Origin: Xanthobacteraceae bacterium
Lineage (GTDB): Bacteria > Pseudomonadota > Alphaproteobacteria > Rhizobiales > Xanthobacteraceae
NCBI GenBank assembly: GCA_004297465.1
Contig: SCUB01000010.1
Span: 310,001-374,000 of the forward strand
Direction of reading: 5' to 3'
DNA: 64,000 nt
This document shows positions 53,367 through 62,576 of the stretch, piece by piece. The notes beneath the pieces were generated by a model. The model was not told where the DNA came from and ran no database searches. It saw only the letters and a list, made by a program, of their open reading frames with translations. Made by a program: the position numbers and the translations under genes. The first letter of the stretch is position 1. Each line of letters opens with the position of its first letter.

Positions 53367-55187
53367 TTGCTTGATCGGATCGCGGATCGCAGCGCAGCGG
53401 CGCCCTCGGCGGCGCCGGCATCGGAGCCGCCCGCGGCGGCCGAGGCCGTGCGCGCGCACCGCTTCACCCTGTTCGGCCGCCTCCGCCAGTTCGCCCAGCG
53501 CGTCGGCCAGTTCCTCTTCACGCTCAGCTTCTCCAGCCTGACGCGGCGCATCGTCTCGCTCAACCTTGCCGGGCTGATCGCGCTGGTGGCGAGCATCCTC
53601 TACTTGTCGCAGTTCCGCGCCGGCCTGATCGACGCGCGGGCCCAGAGCCTGCTGGTGCAGGGCGAGATCATCGCCGGCGCCATCGCCGCCTCCGCCACCG
53701 TGGAAACCAATACCATCACCATCGATCCCGACCGCCTGCTCGACCTCAAGACCGGCGAAAGCTTCGGCGCCACCGAGGACATGCTGTCGGGCCTCGACTT
53801 CCCGATCAACCCGGAGCGCGTCGCGCCGGTGCTGCGGCGGCTGATCTCGCCAACCAAGACCCGCGCCCGCATCTATGACCGCGACGGCGGCCTCCTGCTC
53901 GACAGCCGCAACCTGTACGGCCGCGGCGACGTCATGCGATTCGACCTGCCGCCGCCGACCGCGGAATCCGCCGGCCTGTTCGAACGCGCCATGATCGCGA
54001 TCCGCACCTGGCTCAACCGCGGCGACCTGCCGCTCTATCACGAACTCGGCCCCGAGAACGGCAAGGGCTATCAGGAAGTCGGCGGCGCGCTCAACGGCCT
54101 CAAGCAGAGCATGGTGCGCATCAACGACCGCGGCGAGGTGATCGTCTCGGTGGCGGTGCCGGTGCAGCGCTTCCGCGCCGTCCACGGCGCGCTGATGCTC
54201 TCGACCCAGGGCGACGACATCGACCAGATGGTGGCCGCCGAGCGGCTCGCCATCCTCAAGGTGTTCGCGGTGGCGTCCGGGGTCATGATCATCCTGTCGC
54301 TGCTGCTGGCGAGCACCATCGCCGGCCCGGTGCGCCGGCTCGCCGACAGCGCCGAGCGCGTGCGCCGCCGCATCAAGACCCGCGTCGAGATTCCCGATTT
54401 CACGCTGCGCCGCGACGAGATCGGGCATCTGTCCGGCGCGCTGCGCGACATGACGGATTCGCTCTACAACCGCATCGAGGCGATCGAGCGCTTTGCCGCC
54501 GATGTCGCGCATGAGTTGAAGAATCCGCTGACCTCGCTGCGCTCGGCGGTCGAGACGCTGCCGCTGGCGCGCAACGAGGACAGCCGCGGCCGCCTGCTCG
54601 AGGTCATCCAGCACGACGTGCGCCGCCTCGACCGGCTGATCTCCGACATCTCCGACGCCAGCCGGCTCGACGCCGAACTGCAGCGCTCCGACGCCGCGCC
54701 GGTCAACCTGCGCCGCCTGCTGTCCACGCTGGTGGCGAGCGCCAACGACACCGCGCGCGACGACCAGGTCGCGGTGGCGCTCGCCTTCGAGGGATCGCCG
54801 CACAACATCTTCCAGGTGCCGGGGCATGATTCCCGGCTCGGCCAGGTGGTGGCCAACCTGATCGACAACGCGCGCTCGTTCTCGGCCCGGGACGGCATCG
54901 TGCGCATCACCTGCCGAAGCCGCGACGGCGACGTCGAGATCGTGGTCGAGGACGACGGCCCGGGCATCGCAACGGATGCGCTCGAGCGCATCTTCGAGCG
55001 GTTCTACACCGACCGGCCGCTGCAGGGATTCGGCCAGAATTCCGGCCTCGGCCTGTCGATCTCCAAGCAGATCATCGAGGCCCATGGCGGCCACATCTGG
55101 GCCGAGAACCGCTTCTCCACGCCCTCCCCCGGCGCGCCGGCCACGGTGCTGGGCGCCCGTTTCACGGTGCGGCTGCCGGCCCGATGA
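53367..55187 (+). CDS. chvG: Sensor histidine kinase ChvG
   Basis: A 606-residue membrane kinase. Membrane segment 1 is at about 62-82, the periplasmic domain at 83-292 and segment 2 at 295-317. HAMP and phosphoacceptor helices follow, with His382 in FAADVAHELKNPLTSLRSAV. The HATPase_c domain has NLIDNARSF, DDGPGIATD and NSGLGLSISKQIIEAHGG. The TTG at 53367 is the only usable start after an in-frame stop at 53328, so a TTG start is proposed. Its last bases overlap the hprK ATG (ATGA). In relatives it is the acid- and envelope-stress sensor restrained by ExoR; no exoR gene is present here. Confidence 0.92.
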   Translation: MLDRIADRSAAAPSAAPASEPPAAAEAVRAHRFTLFGRLRQFAQRVGQFLFTLSFSSLTRRIVSLNLAGLIALVASILYLSQFRAGLIDARAQSLLVQGEIIAGAIAASATVETNTITIDPDRLLDLKTGESFGATEDMLSGLDFPINPERVAPVLRRLISPTKTRARIYDRDGGLLLDSRNLYGRGDVMRFDLPPPTAESAGLFERAMIAIRTWLNRGDLPLYHELGPENGKGYQEVGGALNGLKQSMVRINDRGEVIVSVAVPVQRFRAVHGALMLSTQGDDIDQMVAAERLAILKVFAVASGVMIILSLLLASTIAGPVRRLADSAERVRRRIKTRVEIPDFTLRRDEIGHLSGALRDMTDSLYNRIEAIERFAADVAHELKNPLTSLRSAVETLPLARNEDSRGRLLEVIQHDVRRLDRLISDISDASRLDAELQRSDAAPVNLRRLLSTLVASANDTARDDQVAVALAFEGSPHNIFQVPGHDSRLGQVVANLIDNARSFSARDGIVRITCRSRDGDVEIVVEDDGPGIATDALERIFERFYTDRPLQGFGQNSGLGLSISKQIIEAHGGHIWAENRFSTPSPGAPATVLGARFTVRLPAR

Positions 55188-55642
55188 CCGAACCCGCATT
55201 CCATACCATCCATGCCTCCGCGGTGCTGCTGGGGTCCTCGGCGGTCCTCATCCGCGGCCCGTCGGGGTCCGGCAAGTCACAGCTCGCCTTCGACCTCATG
55301 GCCGCCGGCGGTGCGCCGCCCTGGCCGCCGGCCCGGCTGGTCGGCGACGACCAGGTCGTGCTGCAGGCGGCCAACGGACGGCTGCTGGTGAGCCCGGCCG
55401 CGCCGCTGGCCGGGCTGATCGAGATCCGGGGCCTCGGCATTCGCCGCTGCCCTCATGAGGCCAGAGCCCCCGTCGGCCTGATCATCGACCTCAACGCCGA
55501 CGATGCCGACCGGATGCCTCAGCCGGAGAGCCTGGCAACGATCATAAATGGTGTCAAAATACCACGATTGCCGGTAGCCCGTGCCGCCGACCCACGGCGA
55601 CTGATTCTGGCCTGGCTTCTGACCGAAGCAGCCGGCAACTGA
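55184..55642 (+). CDS. hprK: HPr kinase/phosphorylase, short alphaproteobacterial form
   Basis: A 152-residue protein matching only the C-terminal catalytic domain of HprK. The P-loop is RGPSGSGKSQLAFDLM (Lys31), then LVGDDQVVL, and the HprK signature is IEIRGLGIRRCPHEARAP. The N-terminal domain of the Gram-positive enzyme is absent, as is usual in alphaproteobacteria. It phosphorylates HPr on a serine, controlling the flow of phosphate through the regulatory PTS. It overlaps chvG by ATGA, so it is co-translated with the sensor kinase. EIIA-Man and HPr follow after 198 bases. Together these form a signalling unit, not a sugar importer. Confidence 0.9.
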   Translation: MTEPAFHTIHASAVLLGSSAVLIRGPSGSGKSQLAFDLMAAGGAPPWPPARLVGDDQVVLQAANGRLLVSPAAPLAGLIEIRGLGIRRCPHEARAPVGLIIDLNADDADRMPQPESLATIINGVKIPRLPVARAADPRRLILAWLLTEAAGN

Positions 55643-55840
55643 TTGCCTAGCATGACTTTGATAACCATATTCTGGGCATTCTAGGTATTCCGGGTGGGTT
55701 GATGGGAATGCGGCTGATTTTGCCTGATGCGGTGCATAGCCAGAGATTTCATCAATTCGGCACTTGCGCCCGGTCCTTGGATGGTCAAGATGTGGCCCTT
55801 TCGTGCGGTGCACCATAAAAGCGCCCACGAGGAGTGGTGA

Positions 55841-56242
55841 ATGATTGGTCTAGTGCTTGTGACGCATGGACGCCTTGCCGAGGAATTCAAGGCGGCGCTG
55901 GAGCATGTCGTCGGTCCGCAAAAACAGATCGAGGCGATCACCATTGGCGCCGAGGATGACGCCGACACCTGTCGGCGCGACATCATCGAAGCCGTCAAGC
56001 GTGTCGACAGCGGCGATGGCGTCGCCATCCTCACCGACATGTTCGGCGGCACGCCCTCCAACCTCGCCATTTCCTGCATGAGCCGTCCCAAGGTGGAAGT
56101 GCTCGCGGGCATCAATCTTCCCATGCTGGTGAAACTCGCTAAAATCCGTGACGAGCGGCCGCTGCCGGATGCCATCGCCGCGGCGCAGGAAGCCGGCCGC
56201 AAATACGTCACGATCGCCAGCCGGGTGCTCGCAGGCAAATGA
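55841..56242 (+). CDS. PTS EIIA component, mannose family
   Basis: A 133-residue EIIA-Man domain. The phosphoacceptor His9 lies in MIGLVLVTHGRLAEEF, and AILTDMFGGTPSNLAI is the conserved nucleotide-like loop of the fold. It accepts phosphate from HPr (encoded immediately downstream, overlap ATGA at 56239-56242). No EIIB, EIIC or EIID gene is near, so the phosphate most likely ends in regulation and not in sugar uptake, as described for the PTS of Brucella and Sinorhizobium. It is often called manX. Length is normal for a stand-alone domain. Confidence 0.9.
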   Translation: MIGLVLVTHGRLAEEFKAALEHVVGPQKQIEAITIGAEDDADTCRRDIIEAVKRVDSGDGVAILTDMFGGTPSNLAISCMSRPKVEVLAGINLPMLVKLAKIRDERPLPDAIAAAQEAGRKYVTIASRVLAGK

Positions 56243-56559
56243 GCCAGGCCTTTCCCGATCCAGTTATGCCGCCGTCACGTCCGCACGGTGCGATCGAGCG
56301 TGAGCTGCCGATCATCAACAAGCGCGGCCTGCATGCCCGTGCCTCCGCCAAGTTCGTGCAGACGGTCGAGCGATTCGCCGCCGATGTCACGGTGACGCGC
56401 AACGGCGAGACTGTAGGCGGTACCTCGATCATGGGCCTGATGATGCTGTCGGCCGGCATCGGCACCTCGGTGCGCGTCGCGGCGACCGGCGCGCAGGCGC
56501 AGGAGGTGATCGACGCGCTGACCGCGCTCCTGGGCAGCAAGTTCGGCGAGGACGAATAA
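56239..56559 (+). CDS. HPr phosphocarrier protein
   Basis: A 106-residue HPr. The active His32 is in NKRGLHARASAKFVQTVERF and the regulatory serine region is GGTSIMGLMMLSAGIGTSV (Ser63), the likely target of the HprK encoded upstream. An extra 18-20 residues (SQAFPDPVMPPSRPHGA) precede the usual HPr start. Phosphate would come from EI (PtsP or PtsI), which is not in the window. It is co-translated with EIIA through an ATGA overlap. Often named ptsH or npr in this group. Confidence 0.92.
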   Translation: MSQAFPDPVMPPSRPHGAIERELPIINKRGLHARASAKFVQTVERFAADVTVTRNGETVGGTSIMGLMMLSAGIGTSVRVAATGAQAQEVIDALTALLGSKFGEDE

Positions 56560-56626
56560 GTTCCGGCGACATTCCGCGCCCGATGCGTTGCGGCCGGTAA
56601 CGCCACTTGAAGATCCAGGACACTCC

Positions 56627-58147
56627 ATGACCGAAACGAGTTCCGTGCCGGCCACTTCCCGCGCCCGCGCGCGCGAAAGCCTGCTCGATCTCGTCGAACG
56701 CCGGCCGTGGCGGGCTTTCGCCCTGTTCGCCGCGATCCATCTTGCGCTGTGGTCGCTGCTGCCGATCCTGCTCAATCCGAATCTGCCGCTCGACATGATC
56801 GAGGCGCTGATCTACGGCCGCGAATGGCAACTCGGCTACGACAAGCATCCGCCGCTGATGTGGTGGATGGTCGAGGCGATCCACCGGATCGTGCCCGGCG
56901 ACACGGTGTTCTATGTCGTGCCGCAGCTACTCATCGTCGCTTCGTTCGCTTTGGTGTTCGCCACCGCGCGGCGCATGACCACTCCCGCCGCGGCGCTGGT
57001 CGCGGTGCTGATCGCCGACGGCTTTCATTATTTCGGCTTCACCGCCGCCAAGTTCAATCACAACGTGATCCAGCTGCCGTTCTGGGCGCTGGCCGGCTAC
57101 GCCTTCCTCGGCGCGCTGCGCAACGGCCACTGGCGGCACTGGATGCTGCTCGGCCTCGCCTTTGGCCTCGCGCTGTGGTCGAAATATTTCGCGGTGATGC
57201 TGATGGCGCCGATGGCGCTGTTCCTGCTGCTGACCCGCGACGGCCGCCGCGCGCTGGCCACCCCCGGCCCCTACCTCACGGCGCTGGTGACGCTCGCAAC
57301 CCTCGCGCCGCATCTCATCTGGCTGGTGCAGCACGACTTCCTGCCGTTCGCCTATGCCGAGGCGCGCGCGGCTCCCCCGCAGCATCTCATCGACCACCTC
57401 GCGCGGCCGGCGATCTTCGCGGCCGGGCAGCTCGGCTGGGCCATTCCCGCGCTCGTCATCGCGCTGCCGCTGATGTGGCCGCGCCCGGCGCAACGCGCCA
57501 TGGCGGCCGATGCCGACCGGCGCATTGCCGCGCTGCTCGCGTTCGGTCCGTCCGTGCTGCTGCTGATCGGTTCGCTCATCACCGGCCGCTTCGTGGTGGC
57601 GATGTGGGGCTATCCGCTGTTCCTGTTCGTCGGGCTGTGGCTGGTGATGGCCGCGCCCGCCGCGATCGACCGCGTCCGCGCCGGCCGTGTCTTCGTTGCC
57701 TGGGCGGCGATCACCGCGATCTACGCGCTTGCCTTCATCGTCGACTACGCGGTGCTGCCGCGCTTCGACCAGCGCATGCGCGCGGCGCTGTTTCCCGGCG
57801 CGCAACTGGCCCATCGGGTCGCGCCTCCGTTCCGCGCGGCGACCGGCCAGCCGCTTGCCTACGTCATCGGCAGCTACTGGCTCGCCGGCAATATCGGCCA
57901 CTATGCTCCCGAGCGGCCGCGCGTCATCATCGACGGCGACTTGTCGCGCACGCCGTGGATCGATCCCGTCGATGTGCGCCGCCGCGGCGCCGTCATTATC
58001 TGGAGCGATCAGGATCCGGGCCGGATTCCCGCCGAATATGCGGCTTTTGCGCCCGGCGCGGCGCTGCAGGCCCCGTTCACGCTGGCCCCGCACTGGGGGC
58101 GGGCGGCAAGCCACTTCGGCTGGGCCATCGTGCCGCCGGCGCCCTGA
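56627..58147 (+). CDS. GT39/ArnT-like membrane glycosyltransferase
   Basis: A 506-residue polytopic membrane protein of the PMT/ArnT (GT39, GT83) type with about ten helices in the first 420 residues. The first periplasmic loop carries the family acidic motif region around LDMIEALIYGREWQLGYDKH with PPLMWW. A later loop has AAKFNHNVIQLPFWALAGYA. Members use polyprenyl-phosphate sugars to glycosylate lipid A, proteins or lipids outside the membrane. The ATG at 56627 follows AGGACACTCC; a TTG 39 bases upstream is in frame. It lies between HPr and lepA without obvious functional link. The donor and acceptor are unknown. Confidence 0.82.
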   Translation: MTETSSVPATSRARARESLLDLVERRPWRAFALFAAIHLALWSLLPILLNPNLPLDMIEALIYGREWQLGYDKHPPLMWWMVEAIHRIVPGDTVFYVVPQLLIVASFALVFATARRMTTPAAALVAVLIADGFHYFGFTAAKFNHNVIQLPFWALAGYAFLGALRNGHWRHWMLLGLAFGLALWSKYFAVMLMAPMALFLLLTRDGRRALATPGPYLTALVTLATLAPHLIWLVQHDFLPFAYAEARAAPPQHLIDHLARPAIFAAGQLGWAIPALVIALPLMWPRPAQRAMAADADRRIAALLAFGPSVLLLIGSLITGRFVVAMWGYPLFLFVGLWLVMAAPAAIDRVRAGRVFVAWAAITAIYALAFIVDYAVLPRFDQRMRAALFPGAQLAHRVAPPFRAATGQPLAYVIGSYWLAGNIGHYAPERPRVIIDGDLSRTPWIDPVDVRRRGAVIIWSDQDPGRIPAEYAAFAPGAALQAPFTLAPHWGRAASHFGWAIVPPAP

Positions 58148-58228
58148 TCCGGCCGCTGGCGCAATAGGTGGGCAAGCATCCCGCTTTCGTCGCTTGCCGC
58201 GCTGGAACGGCGGTGTTATCTGCCCGCC

Positions 58229-60034
58229 ATGACCGTCAAATCCATCGACAACATCCGCAATTTCTCGATCGTCGCCCATATCGACCACGGGAAATCCACT
58301 CTGGCCGACCGTCTCATCCAGACGACCGGCGGGCTGGAGGCGCGCGAGATGAAGGATCAGGTGCTCGATTCGATGGACATCGAGCGCGAACGCGGCATCA
58401 CCATCAAGGCGCAGACGGTACGTCTCAACTACCGCGCCAGGGACGGCAAGGACTACATCCTCAACCTGATCGACACCCCCGGCCATGTCGACTTCGCCTA
58501 CGAGGTCAACCGCTCGCTGGCCGCCTGCGAAGGCTCGCTCCTGGTGGTCGACGCCAGCCAGGGCGTCGAGGCGCAGACGCTCGCCAACGTCTACCAGGCG
58601 CTCGACAACAACCACGAGGTCTTGCCCGTCCTCAACAAGGCCGACCTGCCCGCCGCCGAACCCGACAAGGTCAAGCAGCAGATCGAGGACGTCATCGGGC
58701 TCGACGCCTCCGAAGCGCTGCTGATTTCCGCCAAGACCGGCATGGGCATCGGCGACGTGCTGGAAGCCATCGTCACCCGCCTGCCGCCGCCCAAGGGCGA
58801 CCCCGCCGCGACCCTCAAGGCGCTCTTGGTCGATTCCTGGTACGACGTCTATCTCGGCGTCGTGGTGCTGGTGCGCATCGTCGACGGCACGCTGAAAAAA
58901 GGCCAGCGCATCCGCATGATGGGCACCAACGCGTCCTATGAAGTGGAGCGCGTCGGCGTGTTCACGCCCAAGATGCTCAATATGAGCGAACTCGGCCCCG
59001 GCGAGATCGGCTTCATCACCGCCTCGATCAAGGAGGTCGCCGACACCCGCGTCGGCGACACCATCACCGACGACCGCAACCCGGTGGCGACGCCGCTTGC
59101 CGGCTTCCGCCCGGCCATTCCGGTGGTGTTCTGCGGCCTGTTCCCGGTCGATGCCGCCGACTTCGAGACGCTGCGAGCCGCAATGGGAAAATTGCGGCTC
59201 AACGACGCTTCCTTCACCTTCGAGATGGAGACCTCGGCCGCGCTCGGCTTCGGCTTCCGCTGCGGCTTCCTCGGCCTCCTGCACCTCGAGATCATCCAGG
59301 AGCGGCTCGAGCGCGAGTTCAACCTCAACCTGATCGCCACCGCGCCGTCGGTCATCTACAAGATGCATCTGACCGATGGCTCGGAGATCGAGATTCACAA
59401 TCCGGTCGACATGCCGGACGTGGTCAAGATCGCCGAGATCGAGGAGCCGTGGATCGAGGCCACCATCCTCACCCCCGACGACTATCTCGGCAGCGTGCTC
59501 AAACTGTGCCAGGACCGCCGCGGCAGCCAGAAGGAACTCACCTACGTCGGCAACCGCGCCATGGTGAAGTACGACCTGCCGCTCAACGAGGTGGTGTTCG
59601 ACTTCTACGACCGGCTGAAATCGGTGTCCAAGGGCTACGCCTCGTTCGACTACCACCTCACCGACTACCGCCCGGCCGACCTCGTGAAGATGCAGATCCT
59701 CGTCAACGCCGAGCCGGTCGATGCGCTCTCCATGCTGGTGCACCGCTCGCGCGCCGAAGGCCGCGGCCGCGCCATGGTGGAGAAGCTCAAGGAACTCATT
59801 CCGCCGCACATGTTCCAGATTCCGATCCAGGCGGCGATCGGCGGCAAGGTGATCGCGCGCGAGACCGTGCGCGCGTTGCGCAAGGACGTCACCGCCAAGT
59901 GCTACGGCGGCGACATCACCCGCAAGCGCAAGCTTCTCGAGAAGCAGAAGGAAGGCAAGAAGAAGATGCGGCAGTTCGGCAAGGTCGACATCCCGCAGGA
60001 GGCCTTCATCGCCGCGCTCAAGGTCGACAGCTGA
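58229..60034 (+). CDS. lepA: Elongation factor 4 (LepA)
   Basis: A 601-residue translational GTPase that back-translocates or assists ribosomes. G1 is [15 protein letters not shown]2 is in [15 protein letters not shown]3 is [13 protein letters not shown]4 NKADLP, and ISAKTGMG is G5. The LepA-specific C-terminal domain includes [20 protein letters not shown] and VDIPQEAF. Length is normal for the family. The stop codon is two bases from the stop codon of the convergent GGDEF-EAL gene, with no terminator visible between. Confidence 0.97.
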   Translation: MTVKSIDNIRNFSIVAHIDHGKSTLADRLIQTTGGLEAREMKDQVLDSMDIERERGITIKAQTVRLNYRARDGKDYILNLIDTPGHVDFAYEVNRSLAACEGSLLVVDASQGVEAQTLANVYQALDNNHEVLPVLNKADLPAAEPDKVKQQIEDVIGLDASEALLISAKTGMGIGDVLEAIVTRLPPPKGDPAATLKALLVDSWYDVYLGVVVLVRIVDGTLKKGQRIRMMGTNASYEVERVGVFTPKMLNMSELGPGEIGFITASIKEVADTRVGDTITDDRNPVATPLAGFRPAIPVVFCGLFPVDAADFETLRAAMGKLRLNDASFTFEMETSAALGFGFRCGFLGLLHLEIIQERLEREFNLNLIATAPSVIYKMHLTDGSEIEIHNPVDMPDVVKIAEIEEPWIEATILTPDDYLGSVLKLCQDRRGSQKELTYVGNRAMVKYDLPLNEVVFDFYDRLKSVSKGYASFDYHLTDYRPADLVKMQILVNAEPVDALSMLVHRSRAEGRGRAMVEKLKELIPPHMFQIPIQAAIGGKVIARETVRALRKDVTAKCYGGDITRKRKLLEKQKEGKKKMRQFGKVDIPQEAFIAALKVDS

Positions 60035-60036
60035 CT

Positions 60037-62241
60037 TCAGGCCACCGCGCTGCGCGGAGCGCCGGCCGACTGCTGAGCGCACAGCAGGCTGACGATGTCG
60101 GCGTTCGGCAGCGCCCGGCTGAACAGGAAGCCCTGGCCCTCGTGGCAGCCTTCGAGCCGCAGGCGCTTCAGTTCGGCCTGGGTTTCGATGCCTTCGGCGG
60201 TCACCGTGATGCCGAGCCCACCGCCGAGGCTGACAATGGCGCGGATGATCGCCTGCGCGTCGGGATTGCTGTCGAGGTCCTGCACAAACGAGCGGTCGAT
60301 CTTGATCTTGTCGAATGGAAAACTGCGCAGGTAGCTCAGCGACGAATAGCCGGTGCCGAAGTCGTCCATGCAGATGCTGACGCCGAGCGCGCGCAGCGCA
60401 TGCAGGGTAGCGACCACCTGTTCGCTTTTCTCCAGCAGCAGCGTTTCGGTGATCTCGAGCTGGAGCCGCCGCGCCGGCAGCCCGGTATCCCGCAGCGTTT
60501 CCAACACCACGGCGAACAGACCGCCGGAGCTGAACTGCACCGGCGACAGGTTGACCGCGACGTTCACATGGTCCGGCCAGCCGGCCGCATCGAGACAGGC
60601 GCGGCGCAGGATCTTCACGCCCAGGGCGCTGATCAGGCCGGTATCCTCGGCGACGGGGATGAACTCCGATGGCGGAATGAAGCCGCGCTCGGCGTCGGGC
60701 CAGCGCGCCAGCGCCTCGAAGCCGGTGATACGGCCGCTGCGCAGATCAACCAGCGGCTGGTAATGCGGCTCCAGGACGCTGTCGTCGATGGCCGCGCGCA
60801 GCTTCATCTCAAGCCGGCGGCGCAGTTGCGCGCGCGCGTCCATGGCCGGCTCGAAGAAGCGGAACATGCCGCGGCCGTTGTTCTTGGTCAGGGTCAGCGC
60901 CATCTCGGCGTTCTTGAGCAGGACGTCGGCGCTGTTGCCGTCGCCCGGCGCCATCGCGATGCCGATGCTGACGCTGATCACCGCAGACTTCCCATCGATC
61001 CGATAAGGCTCGCTGATCCTGCTCATCAACCTCTTGGCGAGGATCGCCACCTGTTCAGGCCGATCAATGCCGGCTTGCAGGGCGATGAACTCGTCGCCGC
61101 CGATGCGGGCCAGGAAATCCTCCTCGCGCATGGTTGTGCGCAACCGCTCGGCCACGGCGAGCAGCAACTCGTCGCCGAGGCTGGGTCCGAGCGTGTCGTT
61201 GACCGCCTGGAAATCGTCGATGTCGATGCACAGCGCGGCGACCTTCTGGCCGCTGCGGCGCGTGACCGCCAGAATGTCCTCGGCGCGCTGGCGCAACGAG
61301 GCGCGGTTGGGCAGTCCGGTGAGCGGATCGTGCTGGGCCAGGAACGCGGCGCGAGCCTCCGCCTCCTTGCGCTCGGTGATGTCGACCATCGCCAGCATCA
61401 CCGCAGGCCGCCCTTCATAAGGCATCTCGCGCGAATAGACCGCGACATCGATCAGGCCGCCGTCGGCCTTGACGTGCCTCCAGGTGCGCGCGGCGCGCTC
61501 CTCGTCGGTCTGCCCGGCGCTCCACGGCATGCCGGCGGCGGGCGACTGGATGTCGCCGAGCGTCTTGGCGAGGAAATCCTCGCGCGAATAGCCGTAATGC
61601 GCCAGCGCCGCATCGTTGATCGCGACGATCCGCCCGTCGTCCGCCGCGCAGACGAACATCGGCAGCGGATTGTCGTCGAACAGCAGACGGAACGATTTTT
61701 CGCGGTGCATGAGGCCGGTGATGTCGACATGCAGCCCGACCACCGAGTTTTCACTGGTGACGCGCTCGTCCACCAGGATGCGGTGGCCGTTGGCGAGCGA
61801 CAGCTCGTGCTGCTCGCCGGGATGACGCAGGCGCGCCACCCGGTCCCCGATCCACTCTTCCACGCGCCCGGCGGCCTCGGGATATTCGCCGCGCGCCACG
61901 CCGGCGCGCAGCGCCTCCTCGAACGTCATGCCGGGCTGCAACAGGTCGGCGCTGCCGCTGTAGATCTCGGCGTAGCTCTTGTTCCAGAGCACATGGCGGC
62001 CTTCGGAATCGAGCAGCACCAGCCCCTCGGGCAGCATGTCGAAGGCTTCATGCAGGCGCGCGCAGGACAGATAGGCGTTCTGCGCGGCGACCACGTGCGC
62101 GTCCTGGCAGGCCTCGCACCCTTCGGGCAGCTGGGGCAGCGCGGAAAGTCCGGCCACCGGACCGGGCCGCTGAGTGTCCCGCGCACGAGGACCGCGTGAA
62201 ACGGACGCAAGCCGTTTCTTTATCGGCTGATCGGGGGGCAT
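60037..62241 (-). CDS. PAS-PAS-GGDEF-EAL cyclic-di-GMP protein
   Basis: A 734-residue cytoplasmic protein that can in principle make and break cyclic-di-GMP. PAS domains lie at about 60-175 and 182-292. The diguanylate cyclase domain (300-455) has an intact GGDEF (381-385) and an RxxD product-inhibition site just before it (REED, 372-375). The phosphodiesterase domain (475-715) has EAL (509-511), NLSPVQF, MDDFGTGYSSLSYL and TAEGIET, so the catalytic residues look complete. No membrane segment is visible, so input is probably through the PAS domains (redox, light or small ligands). It is convergent with lepA. The net activity cannot be predicted. Confidence 0.93.
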   Translation of the reverse strand: MPPDQPIKKRLASVSRGPRARDTQRPGPVAGLSALPQLPEGCEACQDAHVVAAQNAYLSCARLHEAFDMLPEGLVLLDSEGRHVLWNKSYAEIYSGSADLLQPGMTFEEALRAGVARGEYPEAAGRVEEWIGDRVARLRHPGEQHELSLANGHRILVDERVTSENSVVGLHVDITGLMHREKSFRLLFDDNPLPMFVCAADDGRIVAINDAALAHYGYSREDFLAKTLGDIQSPAAGMPWSAGQTDEERAARTWRHVKADGGLIDVAVYSREMPYEGRPAVMLAMVDITERKEAEARAAFLAQHDPLTGLPNRASLRQRAEDILAVTRRSGQKVAALCIDIDDFQAVNDTLGPSLGDELLLAVAERLRTTMREEDFLARIGGDEFIALQAGIDRPEQVAILAKRLMSRISEPYRIDGKSAVISVSIGIAMAPGDGNSADVLLKNAEMALTLTKNNGRGMFRFFEPAMDARAQLRRRLEMKLRAAIDDSVLEPHYQPLVDLRSGRITGFEALARWPDAERGFIPPSEFIPVAEDTGLISALGVKILRRACLDAAGWPDHVNVAVNLSPVQFSSGGLFAVVLETLRDTGLPARRLQLEITETLLLEKSEQVVATLHALRALGVSICMDDFGTGYSSLSYLRSFPFDKIKIDRSFVQDLDSNPDAQAIIRAIVSLGGGLGITVTAEGIETQAELKRLRLEGCHEGQGFLFSRALPNADIVSLLCAQQSAGAPRSAVA

Positions 62242-62576
62242 GGCAGATTCCGGAAATTCATGCTCCCTTTGTGCGCGACGTCTCTGAAAAAAGCGTATCT
62301 AGAGTTGTCCCCGGAACCTTCCCGCAAAGCGGCGGCCGGAATGACGGCCCTACGTAATTACCCGCAGCGAAATGTAGAAAAGCCGCACGATCTGCGACCG
62401 TCCTCGATGATGGTACGGACGAATTCGAACGAATGCGTGCGGCCATTTATATTTTGCATGCCTGATCTGCATCAGCACCAATTGCGACCATGGTTAACGA
62501 ATGGTTGCCGCGAAGGCGGGCGACGGCGGCCTTGCCTGGCTTTCAGCCCGCCGTCGAGTCGGCTACAAACCGAGGG
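62242..62576. other. Divergent intergenic region between the GGDEF-EAL gene and the endopeptidase gene
   Basis: These 335 bases hold the promoters of both neighbours. The 62420-62500 part is AT-richer (ATTTATATTTTGCATG) and likely contains one of them, but no confident -35/-10 pair or operator was identified. An in-frame ATG for the downstream gene exists at 62490 but is not preferred. No RNA gene was seen. Confidence 0.35.
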
